Part shown: piece by piece, positions 48,201 through 57,789 of the stretch | How positions within the stretch are numbered: the first letter of the stretch is position 1 | How the letters are laid out: each line of letters starts with the position of its first letter | DNA from: Porphyridium purpureum | Taxonomy: Eukaryota; Rhodophyta; Bangiophyceae; Porphyridiales; Porphyridiaceae | NCBI GenBank assembly: GCA_008690995.1 | Contig: VRMN01000001.1 | Location: forward strand, 3,658,001-3,722,000 | Direction: 5' to 3' | Length of the DNA stretch: 64,000 nucleotides | The notes under the pieces: model-generated | Seen by the model: only the letters and a program-made list of their open reading frames with translations | What the model was told of the DNA's origin: nothing | Databases searched by the model: none | Program-made: the position numbers and the translations under genes

Positions 48201-50652
48201 GCGTGGGCACTTTCGCCTTTGACTTTCGAGAGTGGCACTGCAACTCGACGAATGTTAATACTCCGCTCAGCTCGACCACATGGTCATGCGTACCGTCGGG
48301 CTCGGCAACACGTACGACGACGCTGCCACTGTACGCGGAGGCGGCTGACCTGTCATGGTCGCCCGGGTTGTTCACGTTTGCTGAGCCAGGTGAGGCGAGT
48401 ACTTCTAGAGCACCACGCGCACGGCCTGGCATGAGTAGCTTCTGCTTAATCACCAATTCTACGGCGTGTTTTTTGGGCTCGTATCGGTACCCGCATTCGA
48501 AGTCAGGTACGCTCGCAGCATATACCCATTGCCGCACGATGCTTCGTATTTCAATACCACCCAGCGAACGAACCATCTTGAACAAACCAGCGATGGATAA
48601 AAGACCCTCGGGAACATCCTGACTGGTCCCAGCACCGTGGCCCTGTCCAGATGGGGACACTGCAGTTGTATTCGAAGGTTGTCCGCTCTTGTACGCAACC
48701 ACCTGGGCGTGGTGAGTGCTGGATACGTGCAGTGCCTCGCAAAACACTTTGCGAAGGACTTCTGCGCCGACGCGGCGCTCGACGATGTATAAAATCATCT
48801 CTGCACGAGCAAGCGCCACGCCCGAGCTGATCAGCTCCTTCCGGACGGGGTCTGGGGCAAACAATCCACGCGTGCGGTGTTCAGCAGTACCTGCACCACC
48901 CGTGCCGGCATTGTCGCGCAGATATATGCCTAGGCCCCGCATGTACAGCCTATACCAGTTTGAGCCCAGGGCGTTCCTTGCACACAGTCCGCCAACAAAG
49001 CGTGCAATGCCATACACAAGCCATGCGTCTTCGCGCGAGAAGGGCGCTACAAAGGAGCCAAAGAATACGCCTGCTAACGCGCGGCATAGATTCAGCGTCT
49101 GTGCGAGCTTCTCATCTATCTCTGCTGCGTGCGCCAACACCGATATAGGCATAATGAGAAGTCCCTCCGCGGACGCCAGCACACGTGACCTGCTCAAGCC
49201 TTCTGCCTCGTCTACCCACACGATCTTGCACTGCGCCAAAGGGTGCTGTAGCGACGGGTTCGTGCCCTGATTGCCAATCTGCCCGGGACGTGTTGGTACG
49301 GGAACAGTTGGCGCAGGCAGGCCGAAAAACTCCAGCAAGAACTGCGTGGCTTGAGCCACTGAAGCAAAAAGCGTGCTATCAAGCACGCGCGCAAGTAGAT
49401 GTGTGGGACAAAAATAGGTGATGTTGCAGAAGTGCGTCGGGTCCGGAACCACCTCAAAATAGCCAGCCGCGAGCGCCAACTCTGAAGGTAGGGTGGCGCG
49501 ACTGCTCCTGTATACATAGGTTTTTACGCTTTCGTCGATACCTGCACCGCTGCCGTGGTCCTGAACCACAAACGAGTCCTCTAGTTGAGCGGCTGCCACG
49601 CATACTGCCGACTGCGCGGGTGTGTTGGACATTTGGGACGGCAAGTGCGGGACCGACACGCTCAACTCGAAGAAAAGGCGGCTGCATGCGTCCTGTGAGT
49701 CGACGCACGGCAACCATCCACGCACACGTCCCTGCGAGCCTTGCGCGTACATATAAAGAGCCGGTGCGTCGTGCGCGAGCGATGCATCAGTAGCAATCGC
49801 GTGCACGGCCTTTGCAGCGAGCACGTCGCATGGTGGTGCTGATGTTGACGCCGAAGTCGAGAGTGCCCCAACAAAGGTAACTCCGAGTGCACTACCGGCA
49901 TCAAGACAGGAGTATTCAATCTCAATGCAGAGCACTGACGAACGCTGCATGGCGCGCACAAACTGTGTCTCAAAGCTACGCTGGGCATTTTGAACATCGA
50001 GCGCGCGCGCACCGGGCGCCTTCACGTCAAACGCCTGCTGCGCAGCGCTCACGCGCGCGTATTCCATGTCGGCATCTCTCCACTGTCTCGTGTTTTCCGT
50101 CACGCGATGGTCAGGTAGCACAACGGTCAGCTCGGCATGTGGGCTTTGCTCCGCCCGCACCAACCTTCGTTCAGTTTCTTGCAGCAGTTCGTCCGTCCGT
50201 AACTTGAGCGGCTTTTCCATGCTTCCATCGCTGCCAGTACCACTGCTGCTCAGCAGGGACTTTGCCAGCGCAGGCTCGTCGAGCGCCGAGGCGTATTCGA
50301 AGCGGCAGGGATGACCGTCTAGCGCGACACGCTTAATCGCCATGCGGCGCGCATTCAGACGCACACACGAGACGTTCCCGGTGACGGCAACAACATCCAA
50401 GCGCGTTGTGCCGCGCAACGACCGCGACGCGAGATCTACGTGCAACGCTGCATGCTGCGCGAGCACGCGGAATCCGCGCCGTCGCTCCGCGTCGGTCGGA
50501 AACGCCGCCGCCATCATGGCGACCCTGTCCGCGCCACCCGCAACGCCGCGCGCCCCGCTCGCCGCAGATCCCGCGACGGGACCTCCATTCAATCTAGCGC
50601 CTCTCCCATTCCCCGCGTCCCGCTCCACCCCACCCACCGCGTCTACCTCCAT
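45250..50652 (-). CDS. TAF2: Transcription initiation factor TFIID subunit 2 (TAF2)
   Basis: Core TFIID subunit that contacts initiator DNA; it has an M1-aminopeptidase fold without catalysis. The 1800 residues carry the fold in order: LHVDLASRSLRGTTRLDVV, then GWLPCVDSQDACSRLFFELS, later LCRALAGVFFGSFVAPFS with AWLVYGIARFVGGLC where HExxH would be in true peptidases, and HEAT-like helices with KEGCSALLASIMDPRLYYRV. A Gly/Ala/Ser/Lys-rich insertion spans about 970-1180, and the C-terminal about 200 residues are basic and disordered (KKKRAREGAPG). The N-terminal about 45 residues are Gly-rich; starts at 50517 or 50514 are alternatives. The 5' flank holds a purine tract. Confidence 0.93.
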   Translation of the reverse strand: MEVDAVGGVERDAGNGRGARLNGGPVAGSAASGARGVAGGADRVAMMAAAFPTDAERRRGFRVLAQHAALHVDLASRSLRGTTRLDVVAVTGNVSCVRLNARRMAIKRVALDGHPCRFEYASALDEPALAKSLLSSSGTGSDGSMEKPLKLRTDELLQETERRLVRAEQSPHAELTVVLPDHRVTENTRQWRDADMEYARVSAAQQAFDVKAPGARALDVQNAQRSFETQFVRAMQRSSVLCIEIEYSCLDAGSALGVTFVGALSTSASTSAPPCDVLAAKAVHAIATDASLAHDAPALYMYAQGSQGRVRGWLPCVDSQDACSRLFFELSVSVPHLPSQMSNTPAQSAVCVAAAQLEDSFVVQDHGSGAGIDESVKTYVYRSSRATLPSELALAAGYFEVVPDPTHFCNITYFCPTHLLARVLDSTLFASVAQATQFLLEFFGLPAPTVPVPTRPGQIGNQGTNPSLQHPLAQCKIVWVDEAEGLSRSRVLASAEGLLIMPISVLAHAAEIDEKLAQTLNLCRALAGVFFGSFVAPFSREDAWLVYGIARFVGGLCARNALGSNWYRLYMRGLGIYLRDNAGTGGAGTAEHRTRGLFAPDPVRKELISSGVALARAEMILYIVERRVGAEVLRKVFCEALHVSSTHHAQVVAYKSGQPSNTTAVSPSGQGHGAGTSQDVPEGLLSIAGLFKMVRSLGGIEIRSIVRQWVYAASVPDFECGYRYEPKKHAVELVIKQKLLMPGRARGALEVLASPGSANVNNPGDHDRSAASAYSGSVVVRVAEPDGTHDHVVELSGVLTFVELQCHSRKSKAKVPTPTSQGAGGSGDGLDGKSDPSVQGATIKAASASSHASHATVRYVRIDPDLEWPGMTVVRQPQPAWLAQLHAERDVVSQFEACVALRDARATKEGCSALLASIMDPRLYYRVREAAAFALSGRALNEDYEYKGAQLLMLYLSSKYMHLPFREANGSALPGSISKAPKGLEEEKDTGTGSKRKSPQGHASLGTGLGLAVQNKNKTIGVPLSAAVAGVPSNAEGSTGDGAGASESGGGTIPPVSAEKKQKNPETDLVRAGINGDMKTEQAPAPLTPVDDTKANAKKVRFAAGAGGGASSKPAAKKGSGTNAADPAKKGTGTGGFHGGAAVSTSAVPKKVSAGGGVVDKSGGTGVGGVSGDKDAAEQKSQREETARRDLRKWIMEVVQDPVKVGAACEQAGRSAAKLNRFGEDYAEYFVKRALVRSLGAVRFSEADRPSAGGSGKHDLYAMYALQVLLQLLVSNNNDESVGDGESVETVTFSDEHYVADLLCSTVSYMELNRAVVPSPIALDAMRFAVHCIRLHECTRCSLRGVLVAAALSCLGRLHRLVPKLSTRCTTALSSIEHLPAPLSSLHQSRFALFCDDADDVGLLYRSMTMNNAGDEARGRAEAAAARTWLTQLLGLHCGSNHALRTRKAAMRALLDVFPTSLGLLRWMLRMGERGAELPYQHSQEALTLPLPLQQHRVRRAVLRSWSTRGVRAASELRRALQSFHPTAQLICRHLLILACTEPDPEIRALSSDLVAILYGSSVPACMLTDAEYDKQRAGLSNRYGVSNAAHERKLADGTKIRIRAPLLGAGVGDQNNANPSASFESVAGGLPAVDGDALTAAASADGDEVPLAAQKRSGKKKRAREGAPGQLSTPVPPSAGLADAAEIGLAVGIPSQSQIVGDSGPPEAKLRRKRKALRKPSHIELPAECNETHQALVLDREDEGLLRKAWAYHPLFVPDVMVHGVHPPASNDAEVASAIPGASSSLKVKISFGKPKPPE

Positions 50653-50961
50653 CTATCCATATCTCTGTCTCTTTCTCTCTTTCTCTCTTTCTCACTCTCT
50701 CTCCCCGCTACAGCCCTTCCGGTTTCTCACCACTTTTCGCCGACACGCGGCGCCGTTTGCGCCGTTTGCGCCGTTTGCGCTGTTTCCGATTTGAAGATGA
50801 CAAATGTGCAATGTAGGATGGTTATGTCATTTCTTAAAATCTAAAGATGACTTATTGTCATCTGAAAATGCAAACCAGTTTCTGTGATAATTTCACGTTA
50901 TTTGTATATGTATTTTTGTCGTATCAGGGCTTTTCTCAAATAACGCTAGTTTGAGAGACGC
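50653..50961. promoter_or_regulatory. Divergent promoter: CT tract, 9-bp repeat, TGACNNNTTGTCA palindrome
   Basis: 309 bp. A pyrimidine tract at about 50661-50706 is GA-rich on the TAF2 strand. A 9-bp tandem unit CGCCGTTTG occurs four times at 50751-50786. The palindrome TGACTTATTGTCA is at 50848-50860, within AGATGAC...GTCATCT, and single TGACA/TGTCA half-sites lie at about 50797 and 50825. Confidence 0.5.
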
Positions 50962-51705
50962 GTGAGAGCGGCGGCGGTAGAAGGGGCGAAGGGAAGGGCA
51001 GATGTGAGAGACTTGGTGGCGGAAGAACAGATGGTGACGACCAGGCGCGGCGCGAGGACGCCGGGGAAGGAAGGAGAAGGCAGCGGCGCGCGCGCCGTGC
51101 GGCCCAAAGTGCGCGCACGAGCGGAGCAGGACGATGCAGAAGATTCACTTGATGGCGGGCGCTCAGAGTCAGACTCCGATGCGTCGGCGCCAGAAGAGGT
51201 CGGGACAAGGGAGGCAGGTCGGGCGGTTCTGAGGGAGGCGGAGCGGCGCCGCGCGGCGGAGGCGCATGTCAAGCAGGAGACGAAGAAGAGGCGGAGGGAG
51301 GGTCAGGAATCGTACGTGCGGCAGGCCACGGCCGCGCGCGCGCTGGCCCTGGACCGCGCCGCGCTGGCAAAGGTTGAGGAAAGAGACAGGCAGCGGACGC
51401 GCGAGCGCGCCGAGCGTGCACAGGCGCTTGTGCAAGCACAGAAGGCCAAAAAGCATGCACAGGTTGGCATCCCGGCACGCAATGTGTTGCCCAATGGCAC
51501 AACGCTTCTACACTTGGGCCACGCTCCCATGGCTTCGCTTGGTCTCGGGAACGGGACGACTGGCGCAGTTTCTTTCGCGAAGGGTTGGAATATCACTGGT
51601 ACGCCATCGCGTACAGTCACGTGGATGCGTGTGAGTGCGCAAAGCGCATATGCAAAAAAGTTTCCGCAAAGAACCAATCCCCAACGGAGCGGGTTTATCA
51701 AGTAG
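50962..51705 (+). CDS. Basic coiled-coil protein, probably nuclear, unknown
   Basis: About 247 residues; not recognised. A Gly/Arg-rich start is followed by an acidic Ser/Asp patch (DDAEDSLDGGRSESDSDAS), a long charged helix (RRRAAEAHVKQETKKRRREG ... KVEERDRQRTRERAERAQAL) and a C-terminal Gly/Thr/aromatic part (AVSFAKGWNITG, SRTVTWMRVSAQ, AYAKKFPQRTNPQRSGFIK). Composition suggests a nucleolar or RNA-associated factor. The internal ATG at 51031 (MVTTRRGART) is an equally plausible start. It is tail-to-tail with the 6PGL gene, 126 bp apart. Confidence 0.6.
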   Translation: MRAAAVEGAKGRADVRDLVAEEQMVTTRRGARTPGKEGEGSGARAVRPKVRARAEQDDAEDSLDGGRSESDSDASAPEEVGTREAGRAVLREAERRRAAEAHVKQETKKRRREGQESYVRQATAARALALDRAALAKVEERDRQRTRERAERAQALVQAQKAKKHAQVGIPARNVLPNGTTLLHLGHAPMASLGLGNGTTGAVSFAKGWNITGTPSRTVTWMRVSAQSAYAKKFPQRTNPQRSGFIK

Positions 51706-51831
51706 AACTAGCGCAAAGCATTGATTGGGCTCTGCCCGTTTGTCTGTTCTTCACTGCTGTGGATACGCAGCGATTTCGAAAGAAAAGATCGGCGCAGCGG
51801 AACAGAACACAGGACCAACTAGGCTTTCTAC

Positions 51832-52846
51832 TCATGCGACATTAGCTGGCAGCTTCTCTGCTGCGGCCGAGTCCATGTACCATATCAGCGTACCATTCTC
51901 CGGCTGCACGCATTGCGCGGGTAGCGTTGAGTCCTTTTGTTGGTGGATCCGGACCATCATTTCCTGTTTTCCCGAGCCGGCAGCGAGGAACGCCACGCAG
52001 CGTGCCGCGTTCAGCACAGGGAATGTCAGCGTGATACGTGATGGCGGAGGTTTCGGCGAGTCTTCGATGTGGGCTACCAGCTTCGTGTGCTCCTCCAACT
52101 GTGCAGTTTTTGAGCGTACGGGCGAAGCCAAAACAAAAAAGAAGATCAGATCATCAGCCGCAGGTTAGTGATTCGGCGTCTCGTGGGCAGAACACGGAGC
52201 GAAATATGGAACAAAGAAGTGAATAACGTACCAACTTGTGCCCCGGAAAAAGTGACGCCGTATGTCCGTCGGGACCCATGCCCAATAACACCAGGTCAAA
52301 CACCACCCCACTGCCTGAAGGCGCCACAAAGCCGCTTCCCGTGGTTTCAGCCTTTAACATCCTAGCTTGATACTCGGCCGCGCACGCTTCAGGGGAAAGT
52401 GCGGGATCGATCGGAAAGACCTGTGCGTCGGGGATACTGATGCGATCGAGGAGGGCGCTCTTGACGAGCTTATAGTTGCTCTCGTCATCGTCCAGCGGGA
52501 CACATCGCTCATCTGCGAAAAACAAGTTCCACTTGTCCCACTGAACCTTGTCAGCGACGTCCGGTTGCACCAGATACTTGGCGAGCATGCTCGGAAGCGA
52601 ACCACCTGACACTGCGACGTTGAAGGCTCCACGCGCGCGAATCGCATCGTCGCTGTGCTCCACAACCATATCCGCGACGCGCCGCGACAGGGTATCAGTG
52701 TCGGGCGACACATCGAGCTTGCGCGACGCCGTCATTGCAGTGGTGACCCGTGCGTGACAGCGCGGAGAATCTCCAAGATCGCGGCGCCGCTGAATGAACA
52801 CTCCGAATCGCACCAGTGGCGCAAGCACAAATCCCATCTTCTGCAC
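51832..52846 (-). CDS. 6-phosphogluconolactonase (two exons)
   Basis: Hydrolyses 6-phosphogluconolactone in the oxidative pentose phosphate pathway. Exon 1 runs 52846-52232 and exon 2 52098-51832, around a 133-bp intron (52099-52231) with GTACGT at its 5' end and CACAG at its 3' end. The junction restores LFPGHKL-LEEHTKLVAHIED followed by SPKPPPSRITLTFPV, exactly the family's consecutive motifs; upstream are VSGGSLPSML, FFADERCVPLDDDESNY and LLGMGPDGHTASL. The spliced protein has about 293 residues. The first about 37 residues are Arg-rich and could be a leader; Met38 is an alternative start. Without the intron model the conserved C-terminus would be lost. Confidence 0.93.
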
Positions 52847-53039
52847 CGAGACGCCAACGGAAACCCTTTCCAGGTTGGAAAACTGTACGTCACTTTACTT
52901 GGAGCCAAACTTTCACGGTCACATTAGTCATTCTCGTGCCCAGCATGGATCAGTCACAAGCACAACGAGCGCGTGGCCCGGCTTCCAGCCAAAGTGACTC
53001 AAAGCCGTTCGGTGCGCTCGAAACACGTATCAAACGCAT

Positions 53040-54034
53040 TCACATCCAGACCTCCTCGTCATACACAGCCCATTCCTCAGCAGTCAGCGGTGCGGACAAA
53101 TCGGCGGCTGATTGGTGTGGCGGAGCTGCAGGGGAGCCTGCGTTACTTTGCGGTGGCGCGCCCGGACTCAAATGCGTGGGCTCCTGTTTCAATGCAGAAG
53201 AGCGTTGCCGTGGCGGAACTGGCGTCGCAGCCACATTGCGAGACGCATGTGGTACCGACGCCGACGGACGCTGGATGGATCGTGACTCGGCGCCAAAGTT
53301 CGGAGCATAAAGATTGGCGCCAAGCGCTGAGCCAAAGAGCCGGAGCGCGCGCTTTCTAGCGTCGGTAATGGCTTCCTTCAACACCTTTTGTGCCGCATCG
53401 GCTTTGCTGCGGACATTCTCACAGGTTCCGCAGCCCACGTCCTGATGAGTCGCGCCGGTGGCCAGCCGCACTTCCACGATTGCTTCGCAGCACGCACTCC
53501 AGCGTCCCGGCGAAGTCTCGTCAAGAAACAGCATTTCTTTGCTGATGACTGGGAAGTGTTATGTAGCAGCGAAGAAGGAGGAGGCGAAAAAAAAATGAAC
53601 GCGTCGAACACGTCACAAAAGGCATTTGTGAGCTCCGTTGGGGTCAGCAATGCTGTGCCAGCATGTACAACAAACGAGAAATAAAACGTCAAACGCAAAA
53701 GAAACGCGAAACACGTACTCGACGACGACCAGCCGTCATGGCCAAAGATGCGGCGAGCAGTTTCAAAGGCGTAGTACCCGGGAATGTAAGACAGACTAGA
53801 CCCACCGGGTCCGCGGCGCGCGAGCACTTTGGCACGAGGGACATGTTCGTTCAGCTCGGCCTCGATGCGCACGTGGTCATCGATCCGTCGCCGTTTATTG
53901 CTGCTATCGCTGCTTGTGCCGCCGTTTGCGGGCACCAGCCCATTCTCCAGCTCGCTGCGCACGTTCTCCTTTTTCATCATCGTTCTCGCAAACATTCGCG
54001 AAACGCGCTGGCCCCGCCTTTTCGTGTCCACCAC
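53040..54034 (-). CDS. RAD52: RAD52-type recombination mediator (two exons)
   Basis: Single-strand annealing and recombinase-mediator protein of homologous recombination. Exon 1 (54034-53719) ends RRIFGHDGWSSS; a 170-bp intron (53549-53718, GTACGT...TTCCCAG) is followed by exon 2 (53548-53040) with ISKEMLFLDETSPGRWSACC, VEVRLATGATHQDVGCGTCE and AITDARKRALRLFGSALG. Joining the halves gives a continuous RAD52 core (GWSSSII then FLDE, DVG-G and KRALR-FG-ALG), as in yeast and animal RAD52. The product is short (about 274 residues), with a disordered Pro/Ser-rich C-terminus lacking an obvious RAD51-binding region. Neither exon alone would be recognised as a full domain. Confidence 0.92.
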
Positions 54035-54818
54035 CGTTTTCGGACCTTCAAATACGAGTCCGCGTTTCGTCTGTCCTTCCGTTCCTACTGCGTCACAAAA
54101 GTACAGTGCGTACGAAAACGTACAGTTGCGCGATATGAGGGACGGGCCCGAGCGGCACAGGAGTCTCTTGCGTCTGCGTTTCGATGTGACATGCGTCTGC
54201 GAACCCGTTTGCGCACTGACGCTTGCGCGCCTGTCGCACGCCTGGACACGGATGGATGCTCAAAGCAGTCAGATCGAGCCCTGAATCCCGCGACCAAGGT
54301 TGTCTGGTCAATCGGACGTGACACCCGCTTTTCCTCATAACGCACTCGCATTCCACTCAGCGACCAAGGAAGACAGCCAGTCGCAGGTCTGCGACAAATG
54401 TTTCAGCTTCATCGCCCAGAGCTCCACAGAAACAATTCGTGTCTCTCATGCCTAGACCAAACGCGTGTTTTGTGTCGACATCACGCACACCATGCGCTTC
54501 GTCAACACCCGTCGCGCCTGCCGCCACGTGATAACTGTACGTCAGACGAGCTCGCTGTACTTTTACGCGATGATCATTTCGCTGTACCTCAAGTACACTA
54601 AATAGCCGCACGATTTTGATTGATTATGGCCGAGTTCGTATGAAATCGCCGTGGTTTTGCAAGTATGGACGAAAATCCGACTCTTTGGGGCGTGAAGACG
54701 TCGATGAAGAGAAAGATGTGCGTGGCAAAGAGGGAGAGAAGGAAAAGAGAGCGAGAGAGAGATGGTGTGGCGGAAGATGTGTCGTCCGTCTCGCGCGGCG
54801 AAGATTGGTGTAGGCAGA
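54035..54818. promoter_or_regulatory. Divergent promoter RAD52-GRP94 with GTAC elements and GA tract
   Basis: GTACAG at 54101-54106 and 54120-54125 (67-90 bp before RAD52); CTGTAC at 54535-54540, 54555-54560 and 54582-54587 plus AAGTACAC at about 54591 (230-285 bp before GRP94); a purine tract at about 54726-54764 before GRP94. No gene inside. Confidence 0.5.
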
Positions 54819-57173
54819 ATGCGCGGTTCGGTGTTCTGTGCAGCGCTTGCGATCGCGTGCGTATGGCTGGCCGCCACCGCGTCGCAACGCATGAATGTGC
54901 TGGCAAGCACCGAGGGCAGCCATGAGGTCTCTGATCAAGAGACCACGTTTCAGTTTGAAGCCGAGGTGTCGCGGTTGATGGACATTATCGTGCATAGTCT
55001 GTACAGCAACCGAGACGTGTTCTTGCGTGAGCTGATCAGCAACGCCGCTGATGCGCTTGACAAAATCCGCATGCTCCAGCTGACCAACGCAGATGCGCGC
55101 AAAGTGGATGAGACGCAAGAAGACCTCAAGATTAAAATCACCGTGGATCCCGAGCGGAAAGTGCTGGAGATTGCTGACACCGGCCTCGGGATGACCAAGG
55201 AAGAGTTGGTTGCCAACCTTGGCGCTGTGGCGAAGAGCGGCACGGCTGCCTTCCTGGAGCAAATGCAGATTGGCGCAGACTCCAAGAACTTGATCGGCCA
55301 GTTTGGTGTTGGATTCTACTCTGCGTTTTTAGTGGCTGATACGGTCAGCGTCGTCTCGCAAAGCTACAAGGACAGCACGCCACACGTTTGGGTGAGTGGT
55401 GCACACGGATCGTACACGGTTGCGCCCACAGATCAAACCGTGTTTGGTTCAGAAGAGCCAGAAGCCAAGCTGGAGCGAGGCACGCGCATTATGCTAAGTC
55501 TCAAAGACGACGCCATGCACTATCTGGATGTCGAAATGATCAAGTCGCTGGTGAAGAAATATTCACAGTTTGTGAGTTTCCCAATCTATCTGTACGTCTC
55601 TGAGAAGGTCACTGATTCTGAAAAGACGCAAGAGCTCGAGCAAGACAAGATTGCGAGTGGTATTCTCGATGAAGGCGACGACGACGAAGAAGAAATTATC
55701 GTCAAGGAAGAGCAGCTCGCGGACGACGGCATCACAATCGTCCACAAATGGGTCAAGCTGAACGAACAGCGACCCATCTGGACGCGCAACCCGAGCGAGT
55801 TGTCCAAGGAGGACTACTCTGAATTTTATCAGGCCCTTTCCGGGAGGTTTGACGAGCCACTGCACTATGCTCACTTTAGCGCAGAGGGTGAAGTCAATTT
55901 TAAGGCCTTGCTTTTCATCCCTTCAACAAACCCGTACAAGCAGATCAAAGAAGGTGAGGTACTGGAAGGCTTCAAGCTTTACCTGCGTCGTGTGCTCATC
56001 AAGGATACCTTTCAAGGCACCATGTTTCCAACCTGGTTGCGTTTCATCGTTGGGCTTGTAGATTCAGACGACCTGCCTATCAACGTGTCTCGAGAAATGC
56101 TTCAGCAATCCAAGCTCTTGGAGCTCATTAGGCGCAAGCTCGTGCGCAAGGCCATGGACATGTTCCGCGAGCTCATGGTGGAGGATCAAGAGGCGCGTGC
56201 GCGGGCAATTGAAGACGGTCTGGACGCGCCGGAAGAGCCAACGCGGTACATGCTTTTCTACAAGCAGTACAGCAAACTGCTCAAGTTAGGCGTCCTTGAG
56301 GACGAGGGCAATCGCCCGCGCCTGGCAAAGCTCCTGCGCTTCCGCACGAGCCGTACCAACCCAGAGCAGCCGGAGGACGTCATCTCGCTTGCCGAATACA
56401 TTGACCGAGTCAAGAACGAGCAAGAGTATATCTACTTTCACGCGGGAGAGACACTGGAGCACGTCAGTTCATCGCCATTCGTCGAAAAGTTGCTAGAGCT
56501 TGGCTACGAGGTGTTGTATCTCACGGATCCGATGGATGAAAGTGTGCTGCAATACCTTGGCGATTTTGAGGGGATGAAGTTTATGGCAGTGAGCAAGGAT
56601 AACTTTAAGTTTGCGCCAGCGGACCAAAAGGAGCAAAAACGGCTAATCAAAAGCGCCAAGGCCGCGTACGCACCGCTCAAGGATTTCATCATGAATCATA
56701 TGAGCGAGATTGTGAGCAAGGTGAAGCTGTCGGCGCGACTTTCCACGAGCCCGGCTGTTGTGACGGCAGTCGAGTATGGCTACTCGCCGCACTTTGAAAT
56801 GCTTACGCGCGCGCAGATGCAGGCTGACAGCGGCGATGACTTCATAACGAGCATGATGCCGAAGCAGAAGGTGCTAGAGATCAACCCGTACCATCCGCTG
56901 ATTCTGCACGTGCTTGACCTGGTGCTGGATGACCCAGAGAGTAAGGAGGCGCTGACTTTGCTGCAATCAATCTACGATACAGGTCTTGTGCAGTCTGGTT
57001 ACTACGTGCGAGACTCGGCCAAAGTTGGTTCGCGCATGAATGCCTTACTTGCCCAGCGTCTTGGGGTGCAGCTTGAGACGCCGATTACACATGAGGATGT
57101 CAAAGTCCGTCTGCAGAGCGATGCATCGGACAGTCGCGCGGCCAGCTCGGACCCAGTGCACGACGAATTGTAA
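54819..57173 (+). CDS. HSP90B1: ER-resident HSP90, endoplasmin/GRP94
   Basis: ATP-dependent chaperone of the ER lumen. From Met54819 the 784 residues start with a signal peptide (VFCAALAIACVWLAATA), then the GHKL ATPase domain (LRELISNAADALDKIR, ADTGLGMTKEEL, GQFGVGFYSAFLVA), a charged acidic linker (GDDDEEEIIVKEEQ), the middle domain (SEFYQALSGRFDEPLHYAHF, INVSREMLQQSKLLELIRRK) and the dimerisation domain, ending in the retrieval signal HDEL. The HDEL terminus and signal peptide together separate it from cytosolic and plastid HSP90. An upstream ATG at 54762 would mask the signal peptide. Confidence 0.97.
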   Translation: MRGSVFCAALAIACVWLAATASQRMNVLASTEGSHEVSDQETTFQFEAEVSRLMDIIVHSLYSNRDVFLRELISNAADALDKIRMLQLTNADARKVDETQEDLKIKITVDPERKVLEIADTGLGMTKEELVANLGAVAKSGTAAFLEQMQIGADSKNLIGQFGVGFYSAFLVADTVSVVSQSYKDSTPHVWVSGAHGSYTVAPTDQTVFGSEEPEAKLERGTRIMLSLKDDAMHYLDVEMIKSLVKKYSQFVSFPIYLYVSEKVTDSEKTQELEQDKIASGILDEGDDDEEEIIVKEEQLADDGITIVHKWVKLNEQRPIWTRNPSELSKEDYSEFYQALSGRFDEPLHYAHFSAEGEVNFKALLFIPSTNPYKQIKEGEVLEGFKLYLRRVLIKDTFQGTMFPTWLRFIVGLVDSDDLPINVSREMLQQSKLLELIRRKLVRKAMDMFRELMVEDQEARARAIEDGLDAPEEPTRYMLFYKQYSKLLKLGVLEDEGNRPRLAKLLRFRTSRTNPEQPEDVISLAEYIDRVKNEQEYIYFHAGETLEHVSSSPFVEKLLELGYEVLYLTDPMDESVLQYLGDFEGMKFMAVSKDNFKFAPADQKEQKRLIKSAKAAYAPLKDFIMNHMSEIVSKVKLSARLSTSPAVVTAVEYGYSPHFEMLTRAQMQADSGDDFITSMMPKQKVLEINPYHPLILHVLDLVLDDPESKEALTLLQSIYDTGLVQSGYYVRDSAKVGSRMNALLAQRLGVQLETPITHEDVKVRLQSDASDSRAASSDPVHDEL

Positions 57174-57789
57174 GTCGCGCTTGGAGCGCGAGACATTGTT
57201 TAGAATGTAGTGAAAGGATTTGATCTCTTATTTCATCGTGGGGTGACATCCTTTGTTTTATCCTTGCTCCATACGCAGCGATCCGCGCTGGCTCATCACG
57301 CGCTGCTCGCTGTTGATCCCGACGCTGCAGACTACGTCGCGAGCTGAAGATGGCCGCTAGTCGCGTGTGCGTGCTGAGAGTGCGCCACGACCAACCATGC
57401 TCAGAACTGTACCGTCTCGCAGAACTTCGAAGAGTTTAGGTTGACGCTCGCTCAATGCACACCAAAGCAGCCAGCCGAGCACCGAGGCGGGTGGTTTTGC
57501 AGTCTCAACAAGCACATGACGACGTCTCTTCTTCGCTGTCAGAGTACGTCTTGTCGGCGAGGCATTAGCTGACAAGAGGGCAGCTGATTGCACTCAGTAC
57601 TGGCAATGCTCATCTCCTGAAAATAAATGGGTTCTGCGAGATCTTGGATGAGTCTTATGAGCAAGAGTACGTCGTCGGTCCAAAAGAGAAAGGATATCAA
57701 AAACCAGAGGTCAAAGCACAGGCAGCGCGGCGCATAAATATCAGCAAAGTGAGACCAGCAATGCGCAGCGATCATGTTCTACATTGAGG
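57174..57789. other. Intergenic, no clear gene
   Basis: 3' flank of GRP94 with one CTGTAC at 57407-57412. Small minus-strand open frames here (such as 57357-57593) have no recognisable family. Confidence 0.35.
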
